Notes: generated from the sequence alone by a model not told the origin. Positions 46,213-55,788 are shown, counted from the first letter of the stretch. The stretch is DNA of 64,000 nt from Syntrophobacteraceae bacterium (GCA_025453975.1 JALOPI010000017.1:1-64000); one strand, 5' to 3'. Numbers and translations are program-made.

Positions 46213-46896
46213 TCAGGGGGGCTTGGGGCGGTCGGAGGGGGGCAGGCTGTAGTGCTGGGCGAGGAGCTTTCGATAGACGCTGGTGGCGTGCTCGTCCGCC
46301 TCTCGCTCTACCCCCTGGTGGTCCAGGAGGTAGAGGTGGGCGAATCTTGGGATACCCCAGCGGTCGTACTGCTCGACATGCTTGAGCTCATGGGACCAGA
46401 GAAAAAGGTCTTCCGTCGAGCGCTGGTCGCGGAAAACGATGAGGTTGTCGAGGGTGACGGCTTGGACATGCTCGTTGGCCATGACCAGGCGCTGGAGGGT
46501 GCCGTTGGCCGAAACGGACCAGTCGGTGGTGTAGCGCACCTTGTCGAGGATGAGCGGATGGAAGTGAGGCCCGAGGGCTCGCCGGATTCGGTCGGGGATG
46601 GGCTTGGATGAGCCCAGGGCACGATCCCGGGAATACCGGATGACTTCCGCCAGGGTTTCCGCCGCCATTTCGGCCACGACTTCCGGAAGGGAATCGAAGA
46701 AATCCTGGCTGCGAAGGGGCGGATCCGACCATTGGCCCGCCGCCGATTCCAAGGGGGCGAAAAGGCCGGGGGGAGGCGATGGCAAGATTTTGTCGCCATC
46801 GGCCCCCAGGCTCAGGAACAGGGCTAAAGCCATGATGATCAGGGCATTGAGCCTCGGAAGCCTGGTTGGGCGAGGGGGCTGCTCTGTCTCTTGCAT
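46213..46896 (-). CDS. DUF4157-like putative metallopeptidase (HELKH motif), membrane-anchored or exported
   Basis: 227 residues. An N-terminal hydrophobic segment (about 17-33) is a signal or anchor. The catalytic-type motif SHELKHVEQYDRWG lies near residue 168, with a downstream EREADEHA that matches the third-ligand position of DUF4157 proteins (HELxHxxQ...E..A). Known relatives occur in toxin-delivery (eCIS) clusters, but nothing of that kind is nearby. The start has only a weak ribosome site (GAAG). Role unknown. Confidence 0.7.
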   Translation of the reverse strand: MQETEQPPRPTRLPRLNALIIMALALFLSLGADGDKILPSPPPGLFAPLESAAGQWSDPPLRSQDFFDSLPEVVAEMAAETLAEVIRYSRDRALGSSKPIPDRIRRALGPHFHPLILDKVRYTTDWSVSANGTLQRLVMANEHVQAVTLDNLIVFRDQRSTEDLFLWSHELKHVEQYDRWGIPRFAHLYLLDHQGVEREADEHATSVYRKLLAQHYSLPPSDRPKPP

Positions 46897-47098
46897 GTTG
46901 CGACTTCACCCGTGCGGAGTGTGGAGAAGAGCCGTTGGTGCCGCGCCCGCCCCGTTGCTCCGCCAATGGGGGCGAGCGGCGAGCGTGATCCGGGAAGACG
47001 GGGTCGGGCCTTGATCCGGTGGAAGCCGGGTGCCGGTCTCATTTTCGGCGAGGCCGACACGGTCATGCGGCCGGGATAGAAAAGGAGATCGCGCCACC

Positions 47099-47554
47099 AT
47101 GCGTCGAAAGGACCGCGAAATCACCGACCGTCGAGCCATCGATGCCATCATCCGCGCGAGTCGCGTCTGTCGCCTGGCGCTCTGCGACGGCGGGGCTCCT
47201 TACCTGGTACCCCTGTGCTTTGGCTACGACGGCTCACACCTTTACTTCCATTCAGCCGACCAAGGAAGAAAAATCGACATCCTCCAGCGCAGTCCCCGGG
47301 TCTGCTTCGAGCTCGACATCCTGCACGGGATTGTCGCCTCGGATCAGCCCTGTGGGTGGGGCATGAGGTACGAAAGCGTCGTGGGCTTCGGGATGGCCGA
47401 GATCCTGTGCGACCCAAGGGAAAAGGCACAGGCCCTCGGCTGGATCATGAAGCAGTACGGGGGACCCCATGGGCCGTTTCCCGAAAGCTCCCTGGAAAAG
47501 ACGCTGGTCATCCGAGTCGCAATCCAGGAGATCACGGGGAAGTGCCACGATTGA
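47099..47554 (+). CDS. Flavin-binding PNPOx-like protein (NimA family)
   Basis: 151 residues from the ATG at 47099 (AAAAGGAG upstream). Split-barrel FMN-binding fold, with an N-terminal RRKDREITDRRAID helix, PYLVPLCFGYDG, DQGRKIDILQRSPRVCFELD and YESVVGFGMAEIL. This pattern fits pyridoxamine-5'-phosphate-oxidase-like proteins related to NimA. Substrate unknown. It lies between two minus-strand genes. Confidence 0.85.
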   Translation: MRRKDREITDRRAIDAIIRASRVCRLALCDGGAPYLVPLCFGYDGSHLYFHSADQGRKIDILQRSPRVCFELDILHGIVASDQPCGWGMRYESVVGFGMAEILCDPREKAQALGWIMKQYGGPHGPFPESSLEKTLVIRVAIQEITGKCHD

Positions 47555-47619
47555 ATGCCTGGAGCAACGGTTCAAGGGCCCAGGGGCCAGGACCCCGGGG
47601 TCGAAGGCCGAAAAATGGC

Positions 47620-48384
47620 TCAGCGTGCCGGGACGCAAAAGCTCACCTTGCCCTGGTTGCGTCGCAGCAGCACGTAAAAGGCCCCTGCGCCCCCGTCGTG
47701 GGAGCGGGCCGACGCGAAAGCCAGGACCAATCGCTTCAACGGAGCCTGGGTGAGCCAGATCACCAGGTTCTGTTTCAGGACCGGCTCCTTGTCCAGGGAG
47801 TTGAGGCCGCGTCCCGACACGATGAGCAGGCAGCGACAGCCCTGGGCGAAGGATGCCAGGATGAGCTCCGTGACGGCGCTCCGGGCCTCGATGCGGTTCA
47901 TCCGATGCAGGTCCAGGTGGTTCTGATAGCTGAACTCGCCCTGTCGAAGCTTCTTGAGGACCCTGGGGGAGAGGCCGGTCACGGCGCCGTCGATGTATTC
48001 ATCTGAAAAGGATATCTCGAAGTCCAGGTCCCCCTCAACCAGGCGGAGGAGGTGGTTGCGGACCTCCTCTTCTTCCATGGAGAGAAAGCGCGGAGGGGTC
48101 TGGGTCGGGGGCGGCGGGGGAATTCGCCGCGGTCCGCTCTGGTCCAGGGGGATGACGCCGGACATGGCATCCAGGAAAAGGAAGGCTTCCTGGTCCCCCG
48201 GCCGTTCCGGGCTGTTGGGAGGGGCGGCTCGAGAGGGGAGGGGCGGATGGCTTTTTCTGGGGGGGGATGCCTTTGTAAGCTGTTGATCTAAGTCGACAAA
48301 GGGGGTATAGAAGCCATGGGGCCCGGCACGGAGCGGGAGGCGTCGCTCTTGAGAGGATGACTTCTTATGGCGTTTTCCGGGCAT
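47620..48384 (-). CDS. Smr-domain protein
   Basis: 254 residues from the ATG at 48384 (AGG 7 bases upstream); ATG 48417 is an alternative. A long Pro-rich, basic N-terminal region (about residues 1-160) precedes a Smr domain: the LDLHRMNRIEA motif and SGRGLNS near residues 180-215. Smr domains cut branched DNA or RNA in some proteins. The start overlaps the front of the divergent rnd frame region (48357-48443), leaving a short shared promoter region. Confidence 0.85.
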   Translation of the reverse strand: MPGKRHKKSSSQERRLPLRAGPHGFYTPFVDLDQQLTKASPPRKSHPPLPSRAAPPNSPERPGDQEAFLFLDAMSGVIPLDQSGPRRIPPPPPTQTPPRFLSMEEEEVRNHLLRLVEGDLDFEISFSDEYIDGAVTGLSPRVLKKLRQGEFSYQNHLDLHRMNRIEARSAVTELILASFAQGCRCLLIVSGRGLNSLDKEPVLKQNLVIWLTQAPLKRLVLAFASARSHDGGAGAFYVLLRRNQGKVSFCVPAR

Positions 48385-48443
48385 CGTTCGACCTCGCTTC
48401 ATCGGTATATTTATCATGGGGACAGATTGGTGAAAAGTCGGGC

Positions 48444-49334
48444 ATGAACCCCGTCATCGTCATCAAGAACGATTCGGACCTGGAGCATCTCCTGGGGGAG
48501 CTGCAAGGCGCGCCATACATCGCCGTGGACACTGAATCCAACGGCTTCTATGCCTATTTCGAGCGAGTCTGCCTGATCCAGATCTCGGTGCTCGACCAGG
48601 ATTACGTGCTGGACCCGCTGGCGGTGGAGGGCCTGGCGGGTCTCAAGGAGATCCTGGGTGATCCGGCCATCGAGAAGGTGCTCCACGCCGCCTCCAACGA
48701 TGTCGTGGGTCTGAGGCGGGACTTCGACCTGGAGATCTCCAACCTCTTCGACACGGCCATCGCCGCCAAGCTCCTGGGCTACTCGCAGCTTGGACTGGCG
48801 AGAATCCTGGACCAGCATTTCAGCGTTTCGCTCAACAAGAAATGGCAGCGATACGATTGGGGGAGACGTCCCCTCAGCCCTGAGCAGATCGATTACGCGC
48901 GACTGGACACGCACTACCTCATAGAGCTGCGGCATCGGCTGGCGGCGGAGCTCGTGGAAAAGGGACTCTGGGATGCGGCCGTGGAGGCGTTTGAGAAGGC
49001 CTGCCACCAGGAGGTTCCCGCCAAAGACTTTAGAGTGGACAGCTTCATCCACATTCAGGGGGCGCGGGCCCTGGATCCCGTGGGCAAGCGCATCCTCAAG
49101 GCGCTGTACCTTTTTCGCGAGATGGAGGCGCGACGTCGCAACCGCGCCCCCTTTCGTGTCTTGAGCAATGAGGCCATGCTCAGGCTGGCTCTCGCCCGCC
49201 CGACCAGCCTGGCGGAATTCGTCAAGATCAAGGGAATCCCACGCCCCTTTCACAACGCTCGCGCGGCGGGTGCGCTTCTGGAGCTGATCAGGCGCTCGGT
49301 GGATCAGCTGGACGGAGCCAGGTCCAATCCATGA
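48444..49334 (+). CDS. rnd: Ribonuclease D-like 3'-5' exonuclease
   Basis: 296 residues from the ATG at 48444; an in-frame start at 48357 overlaps the divergent gene. The DEDDy exonuclease motifs are visible: Exo I VDTESNGF, Exo II HAASNDVVGL and Exo III YARLDTHYLIELRH. An HRDC domain follows from about residue 200. RNase D trims tRNA and other small RNA 3' ends. The next gene (YcaO-TPR) starts about 200 bases downstream on the same strand. Confidence 0.9.
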   Translation: MNPVIVIKNDSDLEHLLGELQGAPYIAVDTESNGFYAYFERVCLIQISVLDQDYVLDPLAVEGLAGLKEILGDPAIEKVLHAASNDVVGLRRDFDLEISNLFDTAIAAKLLGYSQLGLARILDQHFSVSLNKKWQRYDWGRRPLSPEQIDYARLDTHYLIELRHRLAAELVEKGLWDAAVEAFEKACHQEVPAKDFRVDSFIHIQGARALDPVGKRILKALYLFREMEARRRNRAPFRVLSNEAMLRLALARPTSLAEFVKIKGIPRPFHNARAAGALLELIRRSVDQLDGARSNP

Positions 49335-49531
49335 CCGTCGCCGGGCTGCTCCGCACTTTCGCCCCCTCCTCCTGCCCGGGGATGGACGAGCCGGGGTGTG
49401 TGGCTTCCGTCCATTCCCGCGCTGCGACCCATCGTTGCCGGTCTCGAGCCCTCGGCCCCCGCGGGGCCTTTCATCATGCCGCTGCCGCGCCTTCCTGGAT
49501 TTCAGGGCGAGGCCGCTCTCCAGGAGATTCC

Positions 49532-51271
49532 ATGTCATCCAGTGTGATCATTCAGGATTGTTTCAAAGCGTTCAGTCACGACCAGGACAAAGCTCGCACG
49601 CCCGATGAGACTATCGCGTGGGCAAGGGAGCGGCTGAGTCGGGTCGATCTCAAAATTCTCGCTCGAACCCTGCGCATCGACACGGGCCGTCTCGGCATTC
49701 CGGTGTACATCAGTCTCTGCGGTCCGGACGCCACCCGGGTGACGGGCACCCAGAAGCAGATGGGCAAGGGGGCCACGCCGGCTCAGTCCGAGGCCAGCGC
49801 CCTCATGGAGCTCATCGAGCGCTTCAGCTTCTTTTCATTCCTGGAGGAGCACCCCTTTCCGGTGTATTCCCATGGAGAGATCGCCGAGGCGGCCATCCGG
49901 CCCGAGCTGCTCAAACACTCGCTCCACGACGAATGCACCCCCGACCCCCTGTGCCGACATTTCCTGAGGGATTTTCCCATGAGATGGGTGCGGGCGAAAA
50001 ATCTCACCCGGGGCGAGGACCAGTGGATTCCCATCGACTGGTTCTACCTCATCAACGAGTACAACGGGCCGGCGGCCGGAAACACCCTCGAGGAAGCCAT
50101 CCTCCAGAGCTTGTGCGAGGTGGTGGAGCGGCACGTGGGGTCCCTGGTGAGTTACGGCGGGCTCGCGACTCCCGCCATCGACGCGGCGAGCGTTCGTGAC
50201 CCCGCCGCCCTCGAGCTGCTCCAGAAATTCGTGGAGAACGGCGTCCAGCTTCACCTCCGCGATTTTTCGCTGGATACGGGCATACCGACCGTCGGGGCCC
50301 TGGCCTACGATCCGTCGACCTTTCCGGAAAAGAGCGAGATCATTTTCACGGCGGGGACCACTCCCAGCCCCGAGAAGTCCCTCTGCCGGGCGCTCACGGA
50401 GGTCGCACAGCTCGCGGGGGATTTCCAGACGCACACCTCCTACAAGCCAACCCTTCCCAAGTACGCCGACCTGGAAGAGGCCCGCTACCTGATGACCGAC
50501 GGCTCCAAGGTTTCCATCGCGTCGCTCCCCAACCTGGACGACGACAACCTGAGGGTGGAAATCGACCGGTGCGTCGGGGCTCTGGCAAGGATCGGCCTTG
50601 AAGTGCTCGTGGTGAACGTGACTCACGCCGAACTGGGTGTCCCGGCCGTTTACACCATCGTTCCCAGGGCACACTTCCTGGACCGGACCCGGGACACGGA
50701 TTTCCCGCAGCATGCGGCAAGAATCCTCCTGAAGACCCTGGGTGAGGCGGCGACTTCGGCGGACATGGAGCGGCTCCTCGAAACCTTTGGACCGCGGTAC
50801 GATCTCACATTTTTCATGGCCCATGCCCTGGAGCTGGAGGGGGACGTGGAGTCGGCTCTCCGACTCTTCGAGCGGGCGCTGGGGCAGAACCCCGATCCCC
50901 GTGAGCTGGCCAGCATCCATGTGCACATCGGGTCCTGTCTCAAGGACATGCAGGAGTACCCCAGAGCCCTGGATGCCCTGGCGGAAGCCGAGAAGCTCAA
51001 CGACGGCCTGAAGGAGATCTACAACCTGCGGGGGTTCTGCCATTTCAAGCTGAAGCAGCATCACGAGGCCATCGCCGCCTTCGAGCGGGCCATCGAGATC
51101 GACCCGGGGTCGGCCATCGACTACGCCAACATCGGCTCCAACCTGCGGGAGCTCGGGTTCAAGGAGGAGGCCATCAAGCTGTACAAGATGGCCCTGGAGC
51201 TCGACCCGACCATCGACTTCGCCCGGGACAACATCGCCCGCCTGGAGGTCGATGTGGCTGATGGAGTGTAG
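49532..51271 (+). CDS. YcaO-domain protein with C-terminal TPR repeats
   Basis: 579 residues from the ATG at 49532 (CAGGAG upstream). The first 400 residues form a YcaO ATP-dependent domain: the SEASALMELIERFSFF motif (near residue 87), LEEAILQSLCEVVERH and PEKSLCRALTEVAQL carry the conserved Glu set. From about residue 430 there are tetratricopeptide repeats (ALELEGDVESALRLFERAL, YNLRGFCHFKLKQHHEAI, IGSNLRELGFKEEAIKLY). YcaO proteins activate amide backbones for azoline or thioamide formation, or assist RimO. No partner is adjacent. Similar YcaO-TPR fusions occur in Deltaproteobacteria, but their substrate is not known to me. Confidence 0.88.
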   Translation: MSSSVIIQDCFKAFSHDQDKARTPDETIAWARERLSRVDLKILARTLRIDTGRLGIPVYISLCGPDATRVTGTQKQMGKGATPAQSEASALMELIERFSFFSFLEEHPFPVYSHGEIAEAAIRPELLKHSLHDECTPDPLCRHFLRDFPMRWVRAKNLTRGEDQWIPIDWFYLINEYNGPAAGNTLEEAILQSLCEVVERHVGSLVSYGGLATPAIDAASVRDPAALELLQKFVENGVQLHLRDFSLDTGIPTVGALAYDPSTFPEKSEIIFTAGTTPSPEKSLCRALTEVAQLAGDFQTHTSYKPTLPKYADLEEARYLMTDGSKVSIASLPNLDDDNLRVEIDRCVGALARIGLEVLVVNVTHAELGVPAVYTIVPRAHFLDRTRDTDFPQHAARILLKTLGEAATSADMERLLETFGPRYDLTFFMAHALELEGDVESALRLFERALGQNPDPRELASIHVHIGSCLKDMQEYPRALDALAEAEKLNDGLKEIYNLRGFCHFKLKQHHEAIAAFERAIEIDPGSAIDYANIGSNLRELGFKEEAIKLYKMALELDPTIDFARDNIARLEVDVADGV

Positions 51272-51293
51272 CCGGGCAAGGCGGGCGCCCGGG

Positions 51294-53141
51294 TCAGGTC
51301 CTGTGGAACATGCGGGCGATCTCCGCCGCGGTGAGCTTCACCCAGACCGGCCTCCCGTGGGGGCAGGTGGAGGCGATGCAGGCGGCATCGAGGGATTCCA
51401 GGAGCCGCCGCATCTCCTCCAGGTGAAGCTTCTGACTGGCTTTGATGGCGTCGTGGCAGGCGGCCGACTGGGCCAGCCGGGTGAAAAGGTCGATGCGGGG
51501 TGAGGGCTCCTCCTCCGGGAGCTTTTCCACGAGGTCCCGGAGAACGAGGTCGGGTGCCATGCGGCTCAAGGCGACGGGCACGGCCTGCACGACGAAGCTG
51601 TCTCCTCCGAAAGACTCCATTTCAAATCCCATCTCCCGCAGCTGAGGGATCCACCCCCGCAGAACCGCGGCCTGCCGGGGCATGAGCTCGAAGACGACGG
51701 ACTGGAGCAGTCTCTGGCCGGCCTCCGGGCGGGCCCGACTGGAGATGGCGTTGTAAAGGATCCGCTCGTGGGCGGCGTGCTGGTCGATGAGGATAAGCCC
51801 CTCTCCGTCCTCCACGAGGATGTAGGTGCTCATGAGCTGCCCGATGGGGCGGCATCGGCTGAACCGGGGCTCCTGGCTTCGAATCCGGGGGTCCTGATCC
51901 AGAAGGTCGAAGGGTGTCAATGGCTCTCCCGGGGACGACGGAGTTGCCGTTGCCGCCGAGCTGGTGCTCAGCTGAACGGGCATCGCTTCGGCGGGCGGGA
52001 GGGTGCTCGCGGCGGGAGCCGGGGCATGGGCCGGCTGGCCCAGTTCGGTCTGCTCCTCTCTTCCCCACGCCTGGGTCGAAGGCCGCATGCTGGAAAACGC
52101 CCGGGGGGGAGATGCCGCTGGAGGGGTGCCCTCGGCGGACAGGGGCACGGGGGACGGTCTGTGGAGACCCTCCCCAATGGCGCGGCGCACGGCCTCGAGC
52201 ACCTCGCCGGGCTGTCGAAAGCGCACTTCGCGCTTGGTGGGATGCACGTTCACGTCCACCAGGTCCGGGGCCAGGTTGATGAAGAGGGCCACCGTGGGGA
52301 ACCTGCCCTTGGGAATCATGGATTCGTAGGCGCTCAGGATGCCGTGGTTGAGGGTCCGGTCCCGGACGGGGCGGCCGTTGACGAAGGCGAAGATCATCTG
52401 GGATCCGGCCCGTTGCAGCTCGGGGGGGCTCACCAGGCCCCGCAGGGTGATGGACGGCCCTTCGAAGAAAACGGGCCGAAGCCTCGTGGCCGTCTCCGCC
52501 CCCAGCACCTGGGCCACCCTGGCTTCGAAGCTTCTGGCCCTGGGCCAGTCGTTGAGGGATCGCTCCCCGTGGGTCATCTGAAAGTGGATTTCGGGGTGGG
52601 CCAGGGCGAGCCTCAGGAACTGGTCGCTCACATAGGATAGCTCGGTGTCTACGGTGCGCAGGAATTTCCGGCGGGCGGGAACGTTGAAAAAAAGATCCCG
52701 GATGGTGATGAGGGTCCCCGGTGGGCAGCCAGTCTCCTTGACGGCGCGGATGATCCCGCCCTCGATGCGGATGTGCGTTCCCGAAATGGCTTCGGGCTCG
52801 CGGGTCACGAGGTCGAAGCGGCTCACGGCGGCGATGCTGGGCAGGGCCTCGCCGCGGAAGCCCAGGGTGTGAACCCTGCCGAGATCCTCGACGGTTCTCA
52901 GCTTGCTGGTGGCATGCCGCTCGATGGCCAGAAGCGCATCCTCGCTGGACATGCCGCAGCCGTTGTCAACGATGCGGATCTCTTTTCGGCCTCCCTGGAC
53001 GAGGGTCAGGCTGATCCGGCGGCTGCCCGCATCGATGCTGTTCTCCATGAGCTCCTTGGCCGCCGCCGCCGGGCGCTCCACGACTTCACCCGCCGCGATC
53101 TGGTTGCACAAGGTGTCTGGCAAGATTGTGATTTTTCCCAT
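51294..53141 (-). CDS. mutL: DNA mismatch repair protein MutL
   Basis: 615 residues. The N-terminal GHKL ATPase shows GEVVERPAAAAKELMENSIDAG, DNGCGM, and GFRGEALPSIA, then a transducer domain. A Pro-rich linker of about 110 residues leads to the C-terminal dimerisation domain with the endonuclease-type DQHAAHE box near residue 455 and CPHGRP near the end. The box ends ...RILYN where endonuclease-type MutL usually has a final Glu. No mutS is adjacent. It converges on the YcaO gene with a 22-base gap. Confidence 0.95.
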   Translation of the reverse strand: MGKITILPDTLCNQIAAGEVVERPAAAAKELMENSIDAGSRRISLTLVQGGRKEIRIVDNGCGMSSEDALLAIERHATSKLRTVEDLGRVHTLGFRGEALPSIAAVSRFDLVTREPEAISGTHIRIEGGIIRAVKETGCPPGTLITIRDLFFNVPARRKFLRTVDTELSYVSDQFLRLALAHPEIHFQMTHGERSLNDWPRARSFEARVAQVLGAETATRLRPVFFEGPSITLRGLVSPPELQRAGSQMIFAFVNGRPVRDRTLNHGILSAYESMIPKGRFPTVALFINLAPDLVDVNVHPTKREVRFRQPGEVLEAVRRAIGEGLHRPSPVPLSAEGTPPAASPPRAFSSMRPSTQAWGREEQTELGQPAHAPAPAASTLPPAEAMPVQLSTSSAATATPSSPGEPLTPFDLLDQDPRIRSQEPRFSRCRPIGQLMSTYILVEDGEGLILIDQHAAHERILYNAISSRARPEAGQRLLQSVVFELMPRQAAVLRGWIPQLREMGFEMESFGGDSFVVQAVPVALSRMAPDLVLRDLVEKLPEEEPSPRIDLFTRLAQSAACHDAIKASQKLHLEEMRRLLESLDAACIASTCPHGRPVWVKLTAAEIARMFHRT

Positions 53142-53231
53142 TTGTTTCTCGCTTTACTTTTTCCCCCTTCTCATCTATTCCAAAACTCACCCAGTTTCCG
53201 TTTCCATCCTTGATCAGAGTGAGTCTTTGCC

Positions 53232-54680
53232 ATGGAATCGAGCCCGTTCCAATCGCTGGTCAGCCTCCTCAGCAACATCCTCGAAGCTTACACGACGGCC
53301 TTTTTCGTGCTCGAGCCCAAAAGCCGCCAGCTTCAGATGACGGCGTCACAGACCCTCAGCAAGTATCTCCCGGAAAAGGTGGCCCTGCCGCTGGAGCAGA
53401 GCGGCATTCTCTCCCAAGTTCAGAAGGTGGGGCAGGTCGTCCACCTGGACAAGCTTCAGGAAGGGACTCTGAACCTCTCGGCGACGATTCCCTTTTATCG
53501 CGATGGGGAATCGCACATCAAGGGCGTTTTAGTAGTCCCCGTCGGTGACGGGGCTGGGGTGCTCTACGTCGACACCAAGTTCTCGTGGGGCTTCAACGAC
53601 AAGCAGCAGAAGCTCATTCGCGAAGTGGCCAATGTGCTCCATTATCTCCTTGAGAGGGAGCTCAGTGTATCCAGGCAGGAAAGCTACGGCCGGGTGTTCG
53701 ATCTCTGGCAGAAGCTGGACGCTCTGCCTTTCAAGGACGACGCCGTGGAAGAGTACTGCGGTGGCTTCATCAACGCATGCAGCGGGTTTTTGGGAAGTGA
53801 GTACGGATTCCTCTCGCTTCGACAGCCCGGGCGGGCGGATCAGCACGTCATCGCGGCCACATCCAATGTCCCGAGGAGCCTGGTGAGCCAGAGCCTGCCG
53901 GCCAACCAGGGCCTCATGGGGTATGCCCTGGAGAATCGCAAGAGCCTGCTCATCGGCCGCCTCAATCCCGGCACCAGTGATCATTATCTCTTTCTCCCTT
54001 CGGAAGGACTCCCTCACCAGGGAACATTCTGGGCCCTGCCGAGCGATATGGCCCTTGGACACACGCTGGTCCTGGCGTTTCTTTCCAGGCAGCCGCGGGA
54101 ATGGAGTCCCGAGGAGCAGTTCGGCATCACCCACGCCCTGGAGCAGCTCCGAATGAAGCTGGAGCGATGCTGCTACCAGGAGGAATGCCAGCAGCTGCGT
54201 CACTTTGATGTCAGCACCGGACTCCTCAACGCCATGGCTTTCGAATCCCAGGTGGATGCCACGCTGACGAATTCCATGCACAACAGCCTGCCCTGCACCG
54301 TGGCTCTGCTTCAGTTCGAGCCCTGGCAGATCCTTTCGACGAAGGTGTCGCCCAGGCAGCTGCGACGCTGGCAGAACGAGCTGGCGGCCAACATCCGCGA
54401 GGGGCTTCCCCGTGAAGTGACGGTGGGCTTGATGGGGGAGAATCGATTCGGACTCCTCTTTCCCGGACTGACGGTGCAGGAGGCCAGGACCTACCTGACG
54501 GCGGCGGCGGATTCAGGGCGAAAGTTCATGGGCTCGAGGGTTAAGGGCGTGCGATTGCAGGCCCAGGCGGGAGCGGTGGGGTTCCCCCAGGAGGGGACGC
54601 GGAGCGAGGAGCTTTGGCCTCTGGTCTCGGCCCGGCTGTATGCGGCTCTGCGAACGAAAAGCGAGAAGACCAGCGTATAA
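53232..54680 (+). CDS. GAF-GAF-degenerate GGDEF protein
   Basis: 482 residues. The first GAF-like domain covers about residues 1-140 (FVLEPKSRQL...VGDGAGVLYVDTKFSWGF); the second about 160-310 (ACSGFLGSEYGFLSL...LPANQGLMGYALENRKS). The C-terminal third (FDVSTGLLNAMAFESQ) has the fold start of a GGDEF domain, but the catalytic site reads GENRFG and other residues are lost, so it is unlikely to make cyclic-di-GMP. It has no membrane helix. It is a plausible sensor that binds a small ligand. mreB begins 86 bases downstream. Confidence 0.75.
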   Translation: MESSPFQSLVSLLSNILEAYTTAFFVLEPKSRQLQMTASQTLSKYLPEKVALPLEQSGILSQVQKVGQVVHLDKLQEGTLNLSATIPFYRDGESHIKGVLVVPVGDGAGVLYVDTKFSWGFNDKQQKLIREVANVLHYLLERELSVSRQESYGRVFDLWQKLDALPFKDDAVEEYCGGFINACSGFLGSEYGFLSLRQPGRADQHVIAATSNVPRSLVSQSLPANQGLMGYALENRKSLLIGRLNPGTSDHYLFLPSEGLPHQGTFWALPSDMALGHTLVLAFLSRQPREWSPEEQFGITHALEQLRMKLERCCYQEECQQLRHFDVSTGLLNAMAFESQVDATLTNSMHNSLPCTVALLQFEPWQILSTKVSPRQLRRWQNELAANIREGLPREVTVGLMGENRFGLLFPGLTVQEARTYLTAAADSGRKFMGSRVKGVRLQAQAGAVGFPQEGTRSEELWPLVSARLYAALRTKSEKTSV

Positions 54681-54685
54681 AGTAT

Positions 54686-54714
54686 TTGACCCCTATTTTC
54701 ATTGCCGATAGACT
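54686..54714 (+). promoter_or_regulatory. Sigma-70-type promoter for mreB
   Basis: TTGACC (54686-54691), exactly 17 bases, TAGACT (54709-54714), 52 bases before the mreB start. The -35 begins 6 bases after the stop of the GAF protein, so mreB can be transcribed independently of it. Confidence 0.6.
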
Positions 54715-54765
54715 CAACGCCCGTTGAATCGCAGTGTCGCCAACGGCTGACGAGAAGGGCTTCCA

Positions 54766-55788
54766 ATGTTTGAGCGACTGTTCGGGTATTTCTCCAAAGA
54801 TCTCGCCATGGATCTTGGCACGGCAAATACTTTGATCTATCTGAAGGGCAAGGGAATCGTCCTCAACGAGCCCTCCGTCGTGGCCATCAACCAGGACACC
54901 CATCAGGTCATCGCCGTCGGGCATGAAGCCAGGAACATCATCGGCCGTCATGGGCAGCGCATCGTGACGATCCGTCCCCTCAAGGACGGCGTCATCGCCG
55001 ACTTCGAGGTCACGAGCGTCATGATCAAATCTTTCCTGGCCAAGGTGCTCAGGCGCCGTCAGCTGGTGCGGCCCAAGCTTGTCGTGGCCGTCCCCACGGG
55101 GATCACCTCCGTGGAGAAGCGGGCGGTCATCGAGGCGGCCGAGCAGGCCGGCGCCCGCCAGATCCACCTGGTGGAGGAGCCGATGGCTGCCGCCATCGGC
55201 GCGGGCCTTCCCATCGATCAGCCGTTTGGGAACATGGTGGTGGACATTGGGGGCGGCACAACGGAGGTCGCGGTCATTTCGATGTTTGCCGTCGCCTACA
55301 GCGAATCGGTCCGCGTGGCGGGGGATGAAGCCAACGAGGCCATCCTGCGCTACGTGCAGCGCGAGCGTCAGATGATCATCAGCGAGATCCTGGCTGAGCA
55401 CGTCAAGATGAAGATCGGCACGGCGGCGCCCCTGGATCTGCCAGAGACGATGGAGATCACGGGCAAGGAGATCCTCACGGGCATCCCCAAAACCTTCACC
55501 GTGACGGATGAGGAGATCCGGGAGGCCATCAAGGAGCCCATTCTGTCCATTGTGGAGGCAGTCAAGCGCGCCCTGGAAAAGACCCCCCCCGACCTCGCCG
55601 CGGACATTCACGAGAAAGGGTTCTGGCTGGCGGGCGGCGGAGCCCTGATCCGGGGTCTCGACAAGCTCCTGAATCAGTGCACCAGCCTGAAGGTGAATAT
55701 CGCCGACGACCCTCTGACCGCCGTGGTGCGTGGAGCCGGCGAAGTCATCGACCATCTGGAGCACTATCGGCAGGTATTCATCAACTGA
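54766..55788 (+). CDS. mreB: Rod-shape determining actin MreB
   Basis: 340 residues, typical. Phosphate-1 MDLGTANTLIY, the connect-1/phosphate-2 stretch VVDIGGGTTEVAVIS, the adenosine motif LAGGGALIRGLD are present. MreB filaments guide lateral wall synthesis and pair with RodZ, whose gene is at 27625. mreC and mreD do not follow; the next gene is on the opposite strand. GAAGGGC upstream is the likely ribosome site. Confidence 0.97.
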   Translation: MFERLFGYFSKDLAMDLGTANTLIYLKGKGIVLNEPSVVAINQDTHQVIAVGHEARNIIGRHGQRIVTIRPLKDGVIADFEVTSVMIKSFLAKVLRRRQLVRPKLVVAVPTGITSVEKRAVIEAAEQAGARQIHLVEEPMAAAIGAGLPIDQPFGNMVVDIGGGTTEVAVISMFAVAYSESVRVAGDEANEAILRYVQRERQMIISEILAEHVKMKIGTAAPLDLPETMEITGKEILTGIPKTFTVTDEEIREAIKEPILSIVEAVKRALEKTPPDLAADIHEKGFWLAGGGALIRGLDKLLNQCTSLKVNIADDPLTAVVRGAGEVIDHLEHYRQVFIN

